Positions 7,010 to 13,649 of a DNA stretch of 14,305 nucleotides are shown piece after piece. A program made the position numbers and the translations under genes. How positions within the stretch are numbered: the stretch's first letter is position 1; each line of letters starts with the position of its first letter. The notes below the pieces were generated by a model. The model was not told the origin of the DNA. It ran no database searches and saw only the letters and a program-made list of their open reading frames with translations. Source of the stretch: an uncultured Collinsella sp. (GTDB lineage: Bacteria > Actinomycetota > Coriobacteriia > Coriobacteriales > Coriobacteriaceae); the NCBI GenBank assembly GCA_958403205.1, contig CATXWM010000043.1:1-14305 (forward strand), in the 5' to 3' direction.

Positions 7010-8017
7010 TTACTCGGCGTGTGCGTAATCCACCTTGGCGCGGCGAGCGGTAGCCTTCTCCCAATCGCTGGTGCCCTCAAAGACATCCTGCTTGTAGGGA
7101 TTGCGGCCGAGCTTCTTGGCACGGTAGGCGATGTAGATGATCGCGGCGACGTTGGCGACCAGTGCGGCGATCGAGACCGCGGTAGCGGCGCCGGGGTCGA
7201 GCGTGGAGTGGGTCACAAAGATGGACTCCTCCTGGAAGTACGGGAACACCTGGGCAAACATGCACCAAATGGCCAGCGTAAAGGCGCGGTTCTGGATCCA
7301 GCCGCCCTTGTTCCAGATAAAGGCGGCGACAGTGGGCGCCAGCAGCAGCGCAAAGCCGCAGAACCAGGAGTGGGTGGGCAGGCAGTTGTAGGTGTAGCAG
7401 AAGTTCCAGATATCGTAGGCGATGATGTAGACCCAGGTCATATCGGGCCACAGCATGTCGGTCTGATCCTCGGAGGCGTAGACACTCCACCAACCGGTCA
7501 TGCAGAAGATGTTGATGATACCGGCGATGCCGTTGAACACGTTGTTCCAGCCGGCCAGCTGCGTGGCACCTTCGGAGGTGACCCAAGTGGACTGGCCCAG
7601 GACAAAGAAGTGATAGGCGCTCTCGAAGTCGGACACGACGGCGATCATGATGTTGATGGCGACGATCACAAACGGCCACGCGCGGAACCAATGCGCCTTG
7701 CCGATCTTGCCCCACTGGTACTTAATGGCAATGAAGCCCCAGCAACCGGCCAGCGCCGCGTATACCTTGGCGTAGTGGAACCAGCTGTTCTGGTACACAT
7801 GGGTAGGGTTGGTGAGCGCCCACTCGGCACCCTGCGAGACGCCGATGGCGATGGCGACGCAATAGATGGTCATGGCCAGCGGAGCCACGCCAAAGATGAT
7901 GGCCGCGCCCAGCTTGGTGCGGCGGCCGACCTCGTTGAGCACGATCAGGCCGATAAAGACCATGGCCCAGCCGGCCCAGTGGATAAGGGTATCGCTACCC
8001 CAAACATCGAACAGCAT
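7010..8017 (-). CDS. Nine-TM integral membrane protein, probably DUF5692 family
   Basis: This 335-residue protein is hydrophobic and aromatic-rich. I count about nine membrane segments, near residues 14-29, 37-60, 83-99, 112-129, 157-178, 193-211, 217-235, 243-261 and 276-298, with a basic soluble tail (RAKKLGRNPYKQ and onward). Trp, Tyr and His are frequent near the membrane faces, including DIWNFCYTYNC (202-212) and THSWFCGF (215-222). I recall this pattern as the DUF5692 family of Coriobacteriia and relatives, whose function is unknown; the name is from memory. There is no transporter or quinone-oxidase signature. GGAG lies 6 nt before the ATG. The gene follows the TetR gene by 63 nt on the same strand and is probably co-transcribed with it, with a terminator at 6899-6938. 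Placement opposite the Fe-S flavoprotein suggests a membrane partner for it, such as a transporter, sensor or redox anchor; this is inference. Confidence 0.8.
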   Translation of the reverse strand: MLFDVWGSDTLIHWAGWAMVFIGLIVLNEVGRRTKLGAAIIFGVAPLAMTIYCVAIAIGVSQGAEWALTNPTHVYQNSWFHYAKVYAALAGCWGFIAIKYQWGKIGKAHWFRAWPFVIVAINIMIAVVSDFESAYHFFVLGQSTWVTSEGATQLAGWNNVFNGIAGIINIFCMTGWWSVYASEDQTDMLWPDMTWVYIIAYDIWNFCYTYNCLPTHSWFCGFALLLAPTVAAFIWNKGGWIQNRAFTLAIWCMFAQVFPYFQEESIFVTHSTLDPGAATAVSIAALVANVAAIIYIAYRAKKLGRNPYKQDVFEGTSDWEKATARRAKVDYAHAE

Positions 8018-8035
8018 GCTGCTCTCCTTTCACAC

Positions 8036-8063
8036 GCCCGCGGCCCCTCTTCTGATCGCGGGC
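8036..8063 (-). promoter_or_regulatory. Hairpin in the TetR-membrane protein intergenic gap
   Basis: GCCCGCG (8036-8042) pairs with CGCGGGC (8057-8063) around a 14-nt loop. It lies in the 63-nt gap between the two minus-strand genes, just before the ribosome binding site of the second. It has no T-run, so it might attenuate or stabilise the downstream message rather than end it. Confidence 0.4.
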
Positions 8064-8080
8064 AGTTTGGCCAAATGTCG

Positions 8081-8743
8081 TCAGTTCTGGGGCTTGCGCT
8101 CCGGATACTTGGCGGTATAGCCCTCGATGTGGAGTGTCGAGGCGATGATTTCCTTGACCGTCTCGTCGGGCACATCGGGGTGCGTGCGGATATACATCAA
8201 CAACCCCATGATGAGGGTGTAGAACGTCTCGTAGACATGGTCGATGCGTAGCTCATGATGGGCGACAAAGTCCACCACGGTGGTGTCGCAGATATACTGC
8301 GCCACGCGCTGAACCACGTTGTGCAAAAAGCCGCCGTAGAGCGCGCCGCTGCTTGAGGTGAGCGTACTCGGCAGTTCGCGGCCGCTGGCGACCAGGCGCT
8401 TAAAGAGCGGGGCGACGGTGTCGAGCGCGCCCTCGATATCGCCGACGGTGCGGCCGGCGTTCCACTGCTCGAGTTCGGAGATAAAGCCGTCGATCGCCTC
8501 GTCCATGACGGCGGTGACGGCGGCGTCCATGTCGGCGAAGTAGTGGTAAAACAGCGAGCGCGTGCAGCCGGCTCGCTTGGTCACGGCCGATACCGATAGG
8601 TGGGACACGCCCAGCTCGGAGCTTACAGTACGCACGGCATCGAGGATCTCGCGACGGCGTTCGTCGCCCGTCAGACGCTTTGCCGCGCTATCGGATGCGG
8701 GAACGGCATCGACCACAGAGGTATCTGCTGTGTTGTTGCCCAT
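8081..8743 (-). CDS. TetR/AcrR-family transcriptional regulator
   Basis: This 220-residue protein has the standard TetR plan: a disordered N-terminus (1-27), a DNA-binding helix-turn-helix domain (about 29-75) and a helical ligand-binding and dimerisation domain to the C-terminus. The recognition region SVSAVTKRAGCTRSLFYHYF (about 50-69) matches the family's very conserved TVxxIAxxAGVSxGxxYxHF pattern. An upstream ATG at 8761 would add six residues, but its AGAGG abuts it without spacing; the ATG at 8743 has AAAGGCGG about 7 nt upstream and is preferred. It is divergent from the oxidoreductase gene and shares a 190-bp spacer containing a symmetric pair of palindromes, so it probably represses both directions until an effector binds. 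The effector is unknown; TetR ligands are often hydrophobic or aromatic small molecules, as known of the family. Confidence 0.92.
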   Translation of the reverse strand: MGNNTADTSVVDAVPASDSAAKRLTGDERRREILDAVRTVSSELGVSHLSVSAVTKRAGCTRSLFYHYFADMDAAVTAVMDEAIDGFISELEQWNAGRTVGDIEGALDTVAPLFKRLVASGRELPSTLTSSSGALYGGFLHNVVQRVAQYICDTTVVDFVAHHELRIDHVYETFYTLIMGLLMYIRTHPDVPDETVKEIIASTLHIEGYTAKYPERKPQN

Positions 8744-8798
8744 GTTTTTGCCGCCTTTCATCCTCTTTTGCCTGACCGTTCGCCTAACAGTCTTGAAT

Positions 8799-8844
8799 AT
8801 TGTTGACGGTTCGTCAATACTATTTTTGACACAATGTCAACAAT
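8799..8844. promoter_or_regulatory. Tandem palindromic operator, probable TetR binding region
   Basis: Two perfect palindromes, TTGACGGTTCGTCAA (8803-8817) and TTGACACAATGTCAA (8826-8840), share the form TTGAC-N5-GTCAA. Their centres are 23 bp apart. They sit inside a larger symmetric element, ATTGTTGAC (8799-8807) with GTCAACAAT (8836-8844). This is the size and position expected for two TetR-family dimers in a divergent promoter. TTGACA/TTGACG within the palindromes may double as -35 elements, but no good -10 box was found at the right distance. Confidence 0.75.
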
Positions 8845-8933
8845 GGCGGGTGAACGGCATGGGGGCATGACCGGCCTGCAAAAAAAGAGGGGCGCCGCGG
8901 TCCCGCCGGGCTGTGGCAAGAGAAGGGACAACC

Positions 8934-11711
8934 ATGATTCTCAACGGACCGGGGATTAGCTACACCGAGCCCGACATCGGTTCGGAGTTCGTGCCGCCGC
9001 TGCCGGAGCATCCGCGTGAGGCCATCGTCAAGCTGTGCGAGCACTGCACCAACCGCCTGCTGCATCGCGACGAGCTGCTGGGCTACGAGTACTGGTCGTT
9101 TGCCGAGGCCGCGACCGACGAGCAGGCCGAAGTGCTCTGCAAGATGAAGATGCGCCGTCCCTACACGCTGCCCGAGATGGTCAAGCTCACCGGCATGCCT
9201 GAGGCCCAGATCGAGAAGATGCTCGACGACATGAGCTACACGGGTCTGCTCGAGTACAACTGGGAAAATCCCGAGCGCGCCAAGCAGTGGGTGCTGCCCA
9301 TGCTGGTGCCGGGTTCCGCTGAGTTCCTCAACATGCGCGTGAGCCAGCTCGAGGAGCACCCGGTCTATGCCAAGTTCTTTGAGCAGGCGTCCAAGGGACC
9401 GCTGTCCAAGGCCACGCCGATGGTGCCGCCCGGAGGCGCCGGTATCGGCATGCATGTCATTCCGGTCGAGAAGGCTATCGATGCTTCGAGCACCTCGGTG
9501 CCGATCGAGCATATCGAGCATTGGCTCGACAAATACGATGGCAAATATGCCGCTAGCACCTGCAGCTGCCGCGCGAGCCGTCGCGTGATGGGTGAGGGCT
9601 GCGCCGACGACCCGGCCGATTGGTGTATCGCCGTGGGTGATATGGCCGACTACGTGGTCGAAACCGATCGTGGCCATTACGTGACCCGCGACGAGGTTTA
9701 CGACATCCTGCGCCAGGCCGAGGACAACGGCTTTGTGCACCAGATCACCAATATCGACGGCGAGAACAAGATCTTCGCCATCTGCAACTGCAACGTCAAC
9801 GTGTGCTACGCCCTGCGCACCTCGCAGCTGTTCAACACGCCCAACCTGTCGCGCTCGGCCTATGTCGCCAAGGTCGAGAAGGACAAGTGCGTAGCCTGCG
9901 GTCGCTGCGTTGAGGTGTGTCCGGCCGGCGCCGCCAAGCTGGGCCAGAAGCTCTGCAGCAAAAAGGCCGGCGGACAGGTGCCCGAGTATCCGCGCCAGGA
10001 GCTGCCCGATGCCACCAAGTGGGACCACACCAAGTGGTCGCCCAACTACCGCAACGACAACCGCATCGAGACGCATGAGTCCGGCACCGCTCCCTGCAAG
10101 ACGGCCTGCCCCGCGCACGTTGCCGTTCAGGGCTATTTGAAGCTCGCGGCTCAGGGTCGCTATGGCGAGGCCCTAGCACTCATTAAGCGCGAGAACCCGC
10201 TGCCCGCTATCTGCGGCCGTGTGTGCAATCGCCGCTGCGAGGATGCCTGCACCCGCGGTCGCGTGGACGAGGCCGTGGCCATCGACGAGGTCAAGAAGTT
10301 TATCGCCCAGCGCGATCTGGATGCCGCGACCCGCTATGTCCCGCCCGTGGTGACGCCGACACGCGCTGGCGGCTTCGATCAGAAGATCGCCATCATCGGT
10401 GCCGGCCCGGCCGGTCTGTCCTGCGCCTTCTATCTGGCCGAGAAGGGCTACAAGCCCGTCGTGTTCGAGAAAAATGAGCGCCCGGGCGGCATGCTCACCT
10501 ATGGCATTCCCAGCTTTAAGCTGCAGAAGGACGTTATCGAGGCCGAGGTCGAGGTCATTCGCCTGATGGGTGCCGAGTTCCGCTATGGCGTGGAGGTCGG
10601 TCGTGATGTGACGCTCGACGAGCTGCGCGAGCAGGGCTTTAAGGCCTTTTATGTTGCCATTGGCTGCCAGGGCGGCCGCCTCGCCGGTATTCCGGGTGAG
10701 GATGCCGAGGACGTGACCGTAGCCGTCGACTTTTTGCACGATGTCAACAGTGGCAAGATCGACACGCTGCCCGGCCGCACCATCGTGGTGGGCGGCGGCA
10801 ACGTTGCTATCGATGTCGCGCGCAACGCCTGCCGTCTGGGCTCCGAGCACGTTGAGATGTTCTGCCTGGAGAGCGAGGCCCAGATGCCCGCCAGCGAGGA
10901 GGAGCGTCGCGAGGCCGTTGAGGACGGCGCCCACATCACCTGCGGCTGGGGCCCCAAGGAGGTTCACCTGGACGAGGCCGGTCGTGTGTGCGGTATCACC
11001 TTCAAGCGCTGCACGCGCGTCTTTGACGACGAGGGCCGGTTTGCGCCCGAATACGACGAGAACGATCTGCGCCGTGTCGATGCCGACCGTGTCGTCATGT
11101 CAATCGGCCAGTCTATTGTATGGGGCGACCTGCTGGCTGGCTCCAAGGTGGAGCTCGGCCGCGGCCAGGGCGTCCTTGCCGATCCCCAGACCTATCAGAC
11201 CGCCGAGCCCGACATCTTTGTGGGCGGCGACGTCTACACCGGTCCGAGCTTTGCCATCGACGCCATCGCCGCCGGTCACGAGGCCGCCGTGTCCATCCAT
11301 CGCTTTGTGCAGCCGGGATCCACGCTCACCATCGGCCGCAATCAGCGTCGCTACACCGCGCTCGACCGCGACGATGTCGTGATCGAGAGCTACGACAACG
11401 CGAGCCGCGAGGTGGCGCATGTCGACCGCGAGCGCGAGAAGGCTGCGCCGTTTAGCGAGTACGTCGAGACCTTTACCGAGGAGCAGGTGCGCGCCGAGAC
11501 CGCCCGCTGCCTGGGCTGCGGTGCCTCGATCGTCGATCCCAACAAGTGCATCGGCTGCGGCCTGTGCACCACCAAGTGCGCGTTCGATGCCATCCGCCTG
11601 GATCGCGATCGCCCCGAGTGCTCCACGATGGTCAAATACGAGCAAAAGCTCCCGAGCCTGGGCAAGTATGCTTTAAAGCGTGCAATCAAAATCAAGTTCG
11701 GTCGTAAATAG
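8934..11711 (+). CDS. Multi-cluster Fe-S/FAD/NAD(P) oxidoreductase with GltD-like core
   Basis: This 925-residue cytosolic redox enzyme probably passes electrons between NAD(P)H, FAD and a chain of Fe-S clusters. The N-terminal third holds a winged-helix-like stretch (about 72-105), then CSCR (C210, C212) and CNCNVNVC (C284, C286, C291), which resemble the CxCR...CNCC pattern of uncharacterised Fe-S proteins. A 4Fe-4S motif CVACGRCVEVCP (C319, C322, C325, C329) follows. Next is a GltD-type N-terminal Fe-S domain (C388, C392, C427, C431, C435, C439). The FAD site is GAGPAG (489-494), the NAD(P) site GGGNVA (620-625), and GGDVYTGPSFAIDAIAAGH closes the flavin fold. C859 and C862 precede a final ferredoxin motif, CIGCGLCTTKC (C872-C882). 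A GTG at 8913 would add seven residues, but AAGGG six nt before the ATG at 8934 favours the latter. The core resembles glutamate synthase small subunit and NfnB-like reductases, but no large subunit is nearby. The substrate is unknown. Confidence 0.88.
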   Translation: MILNGPGISYTEPDIGSEFVPPLPEHPREAIVKLCEHCTNRLLHRDELLGYEYWSFAEAATDEQAEVLCKMKMRRPYTLPEMVKLTGMPEAQIEKMLDDMSYTGLLEYNWENPERAKQWVLPMLVPGSAEFLNMRVSQLEEHPVYAKFFEQASKGPLSKATPMVPPGGAGIGMHVIPVEKAIDASSTSVPIEHIEHWLDKYDGKYAASTCSCRASRRVMGEGCADDPADWCIAVGDMADYVVETDRGHYVTRDEVYDILRQAEDNGFVHQITNIDGENKIFAICNCNVNVCYALRTSQLFNTPNLSRSAYVAKVEKDKCVACGRCVEVCPAGAAKLGQKLCSKKAGGQVPEYPRQELPDATKWDHTKWSPNYRNDNRIETHESGTAPCKTACPAHVAVQGYLKLAAQGRYGEALALIKRENPLPAICGRVCNRRCEDACTRGRVDEAVAIDEVKKFIAQRDLDAATRYVPPVVTPTRAGGFDQKIAIIGAGPAGLSCAFYLAEKGYKPVVFEKNERPGGMLTYGIPSFKLQKDVIEAEVEVIRLMGAEFRYGVEVGRDVTLDELREQGFKAFYVAIGCQGGRLAGIPGEDAEDVTVAVDFLHDVNSGKIDTLPGRTIVVGGGNVAIDVARNACRLGSEHVEMFCLESEAQMPASEEERREAVEDGAHITCGWGPKEVHLDEAGRVCGITFKRCTRVFDDEGRFAPEYDENDLRRVDADRVVMSIGQSIVWGDLLAGSKVELGRGQGVLADPQTYQTAEPDIFVGGDVYTGPSFAIDAIAAGHEAAVSIHRFVQPGSTLTIGRNQRRYTALDRDDVVIESYDNASREVAHVDREREKAAPFSEYVETFTEEQVRAETARCLGCGASIVDPNKCIGCGLCTTKCAFDAIRLDRDRPECSTMVKYEQKLPSLGKYALKRAIKIKFGRK

Positions 11712-11726
11712 GTAACCATGGCGGGT

Positions 11727-11769
11727 AAGGGGACGGCGCAGACTAGATTTCGCCGTCCCCTTGCTTTGA
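11727..11769 (+). terminator. Intrinsic terminator after the oxidoreductase gene
   Basis: AAGGGGACGGCG (11727-11738) and CGCCGTCCCCTT (11751-11762) form a perfect 12-bp stem with a 12-nt loop. The following tail, GCTTTGAGTTT, is only moderately T-rich. It starts 15 nt after the stop and separates the oxidoreductase from hypA. Confidence 0.75.
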
Positions 11770-11807
11770 GTTTGCATCGCATCAACCGTTGTTGAAAGGT
11801 TTCTACC

Positions 11808-12236
11808 TTGCATGAATTGGGGATTGTTTACCACATCATTCGCGATGTCGAGAATGTAGCGCGCGCTCATGGCGTGCGTCGCGTTTCGAGCGTAACGTTG
11901 CTGTTGGGCGAGGTCTCGGGCGTCGTTCCCGATCTCCTGCTCGACGCTTGGCGCTGGGCGGCAGATAAAAAGCCCATCACGCAGGGCGCGGAGCTTATTG
12001 TGGAGCCCGTCGAGGCCGTGACGCATTGCGAGGCATGCGGCCGCGACTACGCGACGGTCGAGCACGGCAAGACCTGCCCCCATTGCGGCAGCGGCGAGAC
12101 ATACCTGCTGCAGGGCCAGGAGGTCATGATTAAGCAGATCGAGACCCCCGACGAGGACCCGGCAGGCGCTGTCCCCGATGACCCCTCCGACGCCCCCGAT
12201 GCCGTCGATGCCGCCAACCCTCTCCACATCGCCTAG
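11808..12236 (+). CDS. hypA: Hydrogenase nickel-insertion protein HypA, with acidic C-terminal extension
   Basis: HypA is a small metallochaperone that binds nickel and, with HypB, delivers it to [NiFe]-hydrogenase (and sometimes urease). The N-terminus MHELGI carries H2, the universal nickel ligand, so the TTG at 11808 must be the start; AAAGG lies 8 nt upstream. A zinc site is formed by HCEAC (C74, C77) and CPHC (C90, C93). The core GQEVMIKQIE ends near residue 112, as in normal HypA (about 113-118 residues). A further 30 acidic residues follow, DEDPAGAVPDDPSDAPD and onward, making 142 in all. No hypB or hydrogenase gene lies within the window, and a terminator upstream (11727) and a hairpin downstream (12247) suggest a single-gene unit. 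The family call is firm. Confidence 0.95.
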   Translation: MHELGIVYHIIRDVENVARAHGVRRVSSVTLLLGEVSGVVPDLLLDAWRWAADKKPITQGAELIVEPVEAVTHCEACGRDYATVEHGKTCPHCGSGETYLLQGQEVMIKQIETPDEDPAGAVPDDPSDAPDAVDAANPLHIA

Positions 12237-12246
12237 AATCCCCTAT

Positions 12247-12319
12247 AAGTTGCGGTGAAATAGTTCCTAAATCCAGCCTTCTGGCTCTTAAACAAGAACT
12301 ATTCCACCGCAACTTTTTT
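12247..12319 (+). terminator. TTGCGGTGAAATAG palindromic repeat, copy 2, acting as the hypA terminator
   Basis: AAGTTGCGGTGAAATAGTTC (12247-12266) pairs with GAACTATTCCACCGCAACTT (12296-12315) over 20 bp with one mismatch, and a T6 run (12314-12319) follows. It starts 10 nt after the hypA stop. The outer core is the same as in copy 1 at 5183-5253, whereas the 29-nt loop is different. Confidence 0.85.
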
Positions 12320-12389
12320 GAGTGGTTTCGTAGATCATAAGTCGCGTAAATAGTCAAGTCATACCTGTTTGAACAATGTAGCGGCAGTA

Positions 12390-12407
12390 CAAGCGCATTC
12401 GCGCTTG
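12390..12407. repeat. Small hairpin CAAGCGC-ATTC-GCGCTTG
   Basis: A perfect 7-bp stem with a 4-nt loop in the PTS upstream region. No T-run follows. It could be a protein-binding palindrome. Confidence 0.4.
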
Positions 12408-12565
12408 CCTAAAATCGATATTAATGAACAGTCTGCTTGTATCTGTAAAATGCGTGGCTTGATGAGCGACGCCTTGGCGGGTAATGAGTCAAAAAGCAGT
12501 AACGTAATCAACTTGTAACAAACTTAGACGTTTAAACAAATAATGCAACCTTTTACGAATTTAGC

Positions 12566-12571
12566 TATAAT
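12566..12571 (+). promoter_or_regulatory. TATAAT, candidate -10 box of the PTS operon
   Basis: This is a perfect consensus -10 hexamer 70 nt before the IIAB start. The hexamers 16-18 nt upstream (AATGCA/TGCAAC region) are poor -35 matches, so an activator may be needed. A start near 12578 would place the right-hand inverted-repeat copy (12581-12591) just downstream, where a repressor could act. Confidence 0.5.
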
Positions 12572-12641
12572 TCCACAAACCAAACAGGTATACTCCTTTC
12601 ATGTCGTGTAGGAATTACGTAGACAAAAAGGAGGTTATGTG

Positions 12642-13631
12642 ATGGTAAGTATTGTTCTTGCTAGCCACGGGGACTTGGCAGCTGGAATCAAGCAGACGGG
12701 CTCGATGGTCTTTGGCGATCAGCCGTCTGTGGCCGTGGTCTCGCTCGAGCCGAGCATGGGCCCCGACGACTTCCGTGCTAAGGTCGAGGAAGCAATCGCT
12801 TCCTTCGAGGACCAGGAGCAGGTGCTCTTCCTCGTTGATCTGTGGGGCGGCACGCCGTTCAACCAGATTAGCGGGCTCATCGAGGGCCATGATTCCTGGG
12901 CTATCGTCACCGGTGTCAACCTGCCTATGCTCATCGAGGCATATTCGCAGCGCTTTGATGCAAAGAACACTGCACATGCGATCGCAAAACATCTCGTGAC
13001 TGAGGCTAAGGCTGGCGTGCGCGTCAAGCCCGAGTCTCTGGAGCCCGAGGAGAAGAAGCCGGCTACGGCCGCCGCTGCTCCTGCAGGCGCCATCCCTCCG
13101 GGAACGGTCATCGGCGACGGGCACATCAAGATCGCCCACGTCCGTATCGACACCCGTCTGCTTCATGGTCAGGTGGCCACCACGTGGACCAAGCAGATCA
13201 ACCCCAACCGCATCATCGTGGTTTCCGACGGCGTTGCTCACGACGAGCTCCGCAAGACCATGATCGAGCAGGCTGCCCCTCCGGGAGTCCATGCCAACGT
13301 CGTTCCCATCAAGAAGATGGCCGAGGTCGTCAAGGACACGCGCTTTGGTGGCACCAAGGCCATGCTGCTCTTCGAGAACCCGCAGGATCTGCTCAAGGCC
13401 ATCGAGGCCGGCGTCGACATCAAGGAAGTCAACATCGGTTCCATGGCTCACTCCAAGGGCAAGGTCGTCGTCACCAACGCCGTCGCTATGGGCGATGACG
13501 ACGTTAAGACCCTCGAGGCCCTCAAGGCCAAGGGCGTCAAGTTCGAGGTCCGCAAGGTTCCTTCGGATGCTTCCGAGGATCTCGACGCCATGTTGAAGAA
13601 AGCTAAGGCCGAACTGGCCGCTCAAGCATAG
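12642..13631 (+). CDS. PTS mannose/fructose/sorbose-family IIAB component (ManX-like)
   Basis: This 329-residue cytosolic phosphotransfer protein accepts phosphate from HPr on its IIA domain and passes it to IIB and then to the sugar entering through IIC/IID. The IIA domain (about 1-125) has the phospho-accepting H9 in VLASHGDLA and the family segment LVDLWGGTPFNQ. An Ala/Pro/Glu linker (about 128-158) leads to IIB, whose phospho-histidine is H175 in RIDTRLLHGQV, the same number as in E. coli ManX. A GTG at 12639 is possible, but AAGGAGG (12628-12634) is better spaced, 7 nt, from the ATG at 12642. The IIC gene follows by 18 nt, so this is the first gene of an operon. The sugar is not certain from sequence: mannose, glucosamine, N-acetylgalactosamine, fructose and sorbose systems all share this plan. 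No adjacent catabolic gene is visible to narrow it. Confidence 0.95.
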   Translation: MVSIVLASHGDLAAGIKQTGSMVFGDQPSVAVVSLEPSMGPDDFRAKVEEAIASFEDQEQVLFLVDLWGGTPFNQISGLIEGHDSWAIVTGVNLPMLIEAYSQRFDAKNTAHAIAKHLVTEAKAGVRVKPESLEPEEKKPATAAAAPAGAIPPGTVIGDGHIKIAHVRIDTRLLHGQVATTWTKQINPNRIIVVSDGVAHDELRKTMIEQAAPPGVHANVVPIKKMAEVVKDTRFGGTKAMLLFENPQDLLKAIEAGVDIKEVNIGSMAHSKGKVVVTNAVAMGDDDVKTLEALKAKGVKFEVRKVPSDASEDLDAMLKKAKAELAAQA

Positions 13632-13649
13632 TAAAGGAGGGTCCGATAC

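Larger units (their letters stand above)
12361..12591. repeat. 231-bp segment bounded by a perfect 11-bp inverted repeat
   Basis: ATACCTGTTTG (12361-12371) is exactly complementary to CAAACAGGTAT (12581-12591), and identity stops at both ends. The segment encloses the presumed PTS promoter. The two copies could be recombination sites of an invertible promoter or two operator sites for one regulator. Confidence 0.5.
12320..12641 (+). promoter_or_regulatory. Long non-coding upstream region of the PTS operon
   Basis: These 322 bases hold no credible gene. They are AT-rich relative to the flanks, especially 12500-12600, and contain a promoter-like TATAAT, a small hairpin at 12390-12407, a GTTTAAAC palindrome (about 12530-12537) and the 11-bp inverted repeat described separately. 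CTGCTT near 12432 and AAGCAG near 12494 are complementary and could bring the intervening RNA or DNA together. No sigma-54 (-24/-12) element is seen, although many mannose-family PTS operons in Firmicutes use one. Confidence 0.6.

Noticed and set aside
6950..8251. A 433-codon plus-strand frame opposite the membrane protein and part of tetR
   Set aside because: The minus-strand protein has clear membrane segments and a ribosome binding site; the plus-strand frame is Gly/Asp/Val-rich without motifs.
8913..8933. Alternative GTG start for the oxidoreductase
   Set aside because: It has no ribosome binding site at proper spacing, whereas AAGGG lies 6 nt before the ATG at 8934.
8820..10118. A 432-codon minus-strand frame opposite the oxidoreductase
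   Set aside because: It overlaps a well-supported Fe-S flavoprotein and the operator region; its composition is that of a shadow frame.
12320..12641. Sigma-54 promoter or LevR-type activator site for the PTS operon
   Set aside because: No TGGCAC-N5-TTGC-type element is visible, and sigma-54 is generally absent from Actinobacteria.
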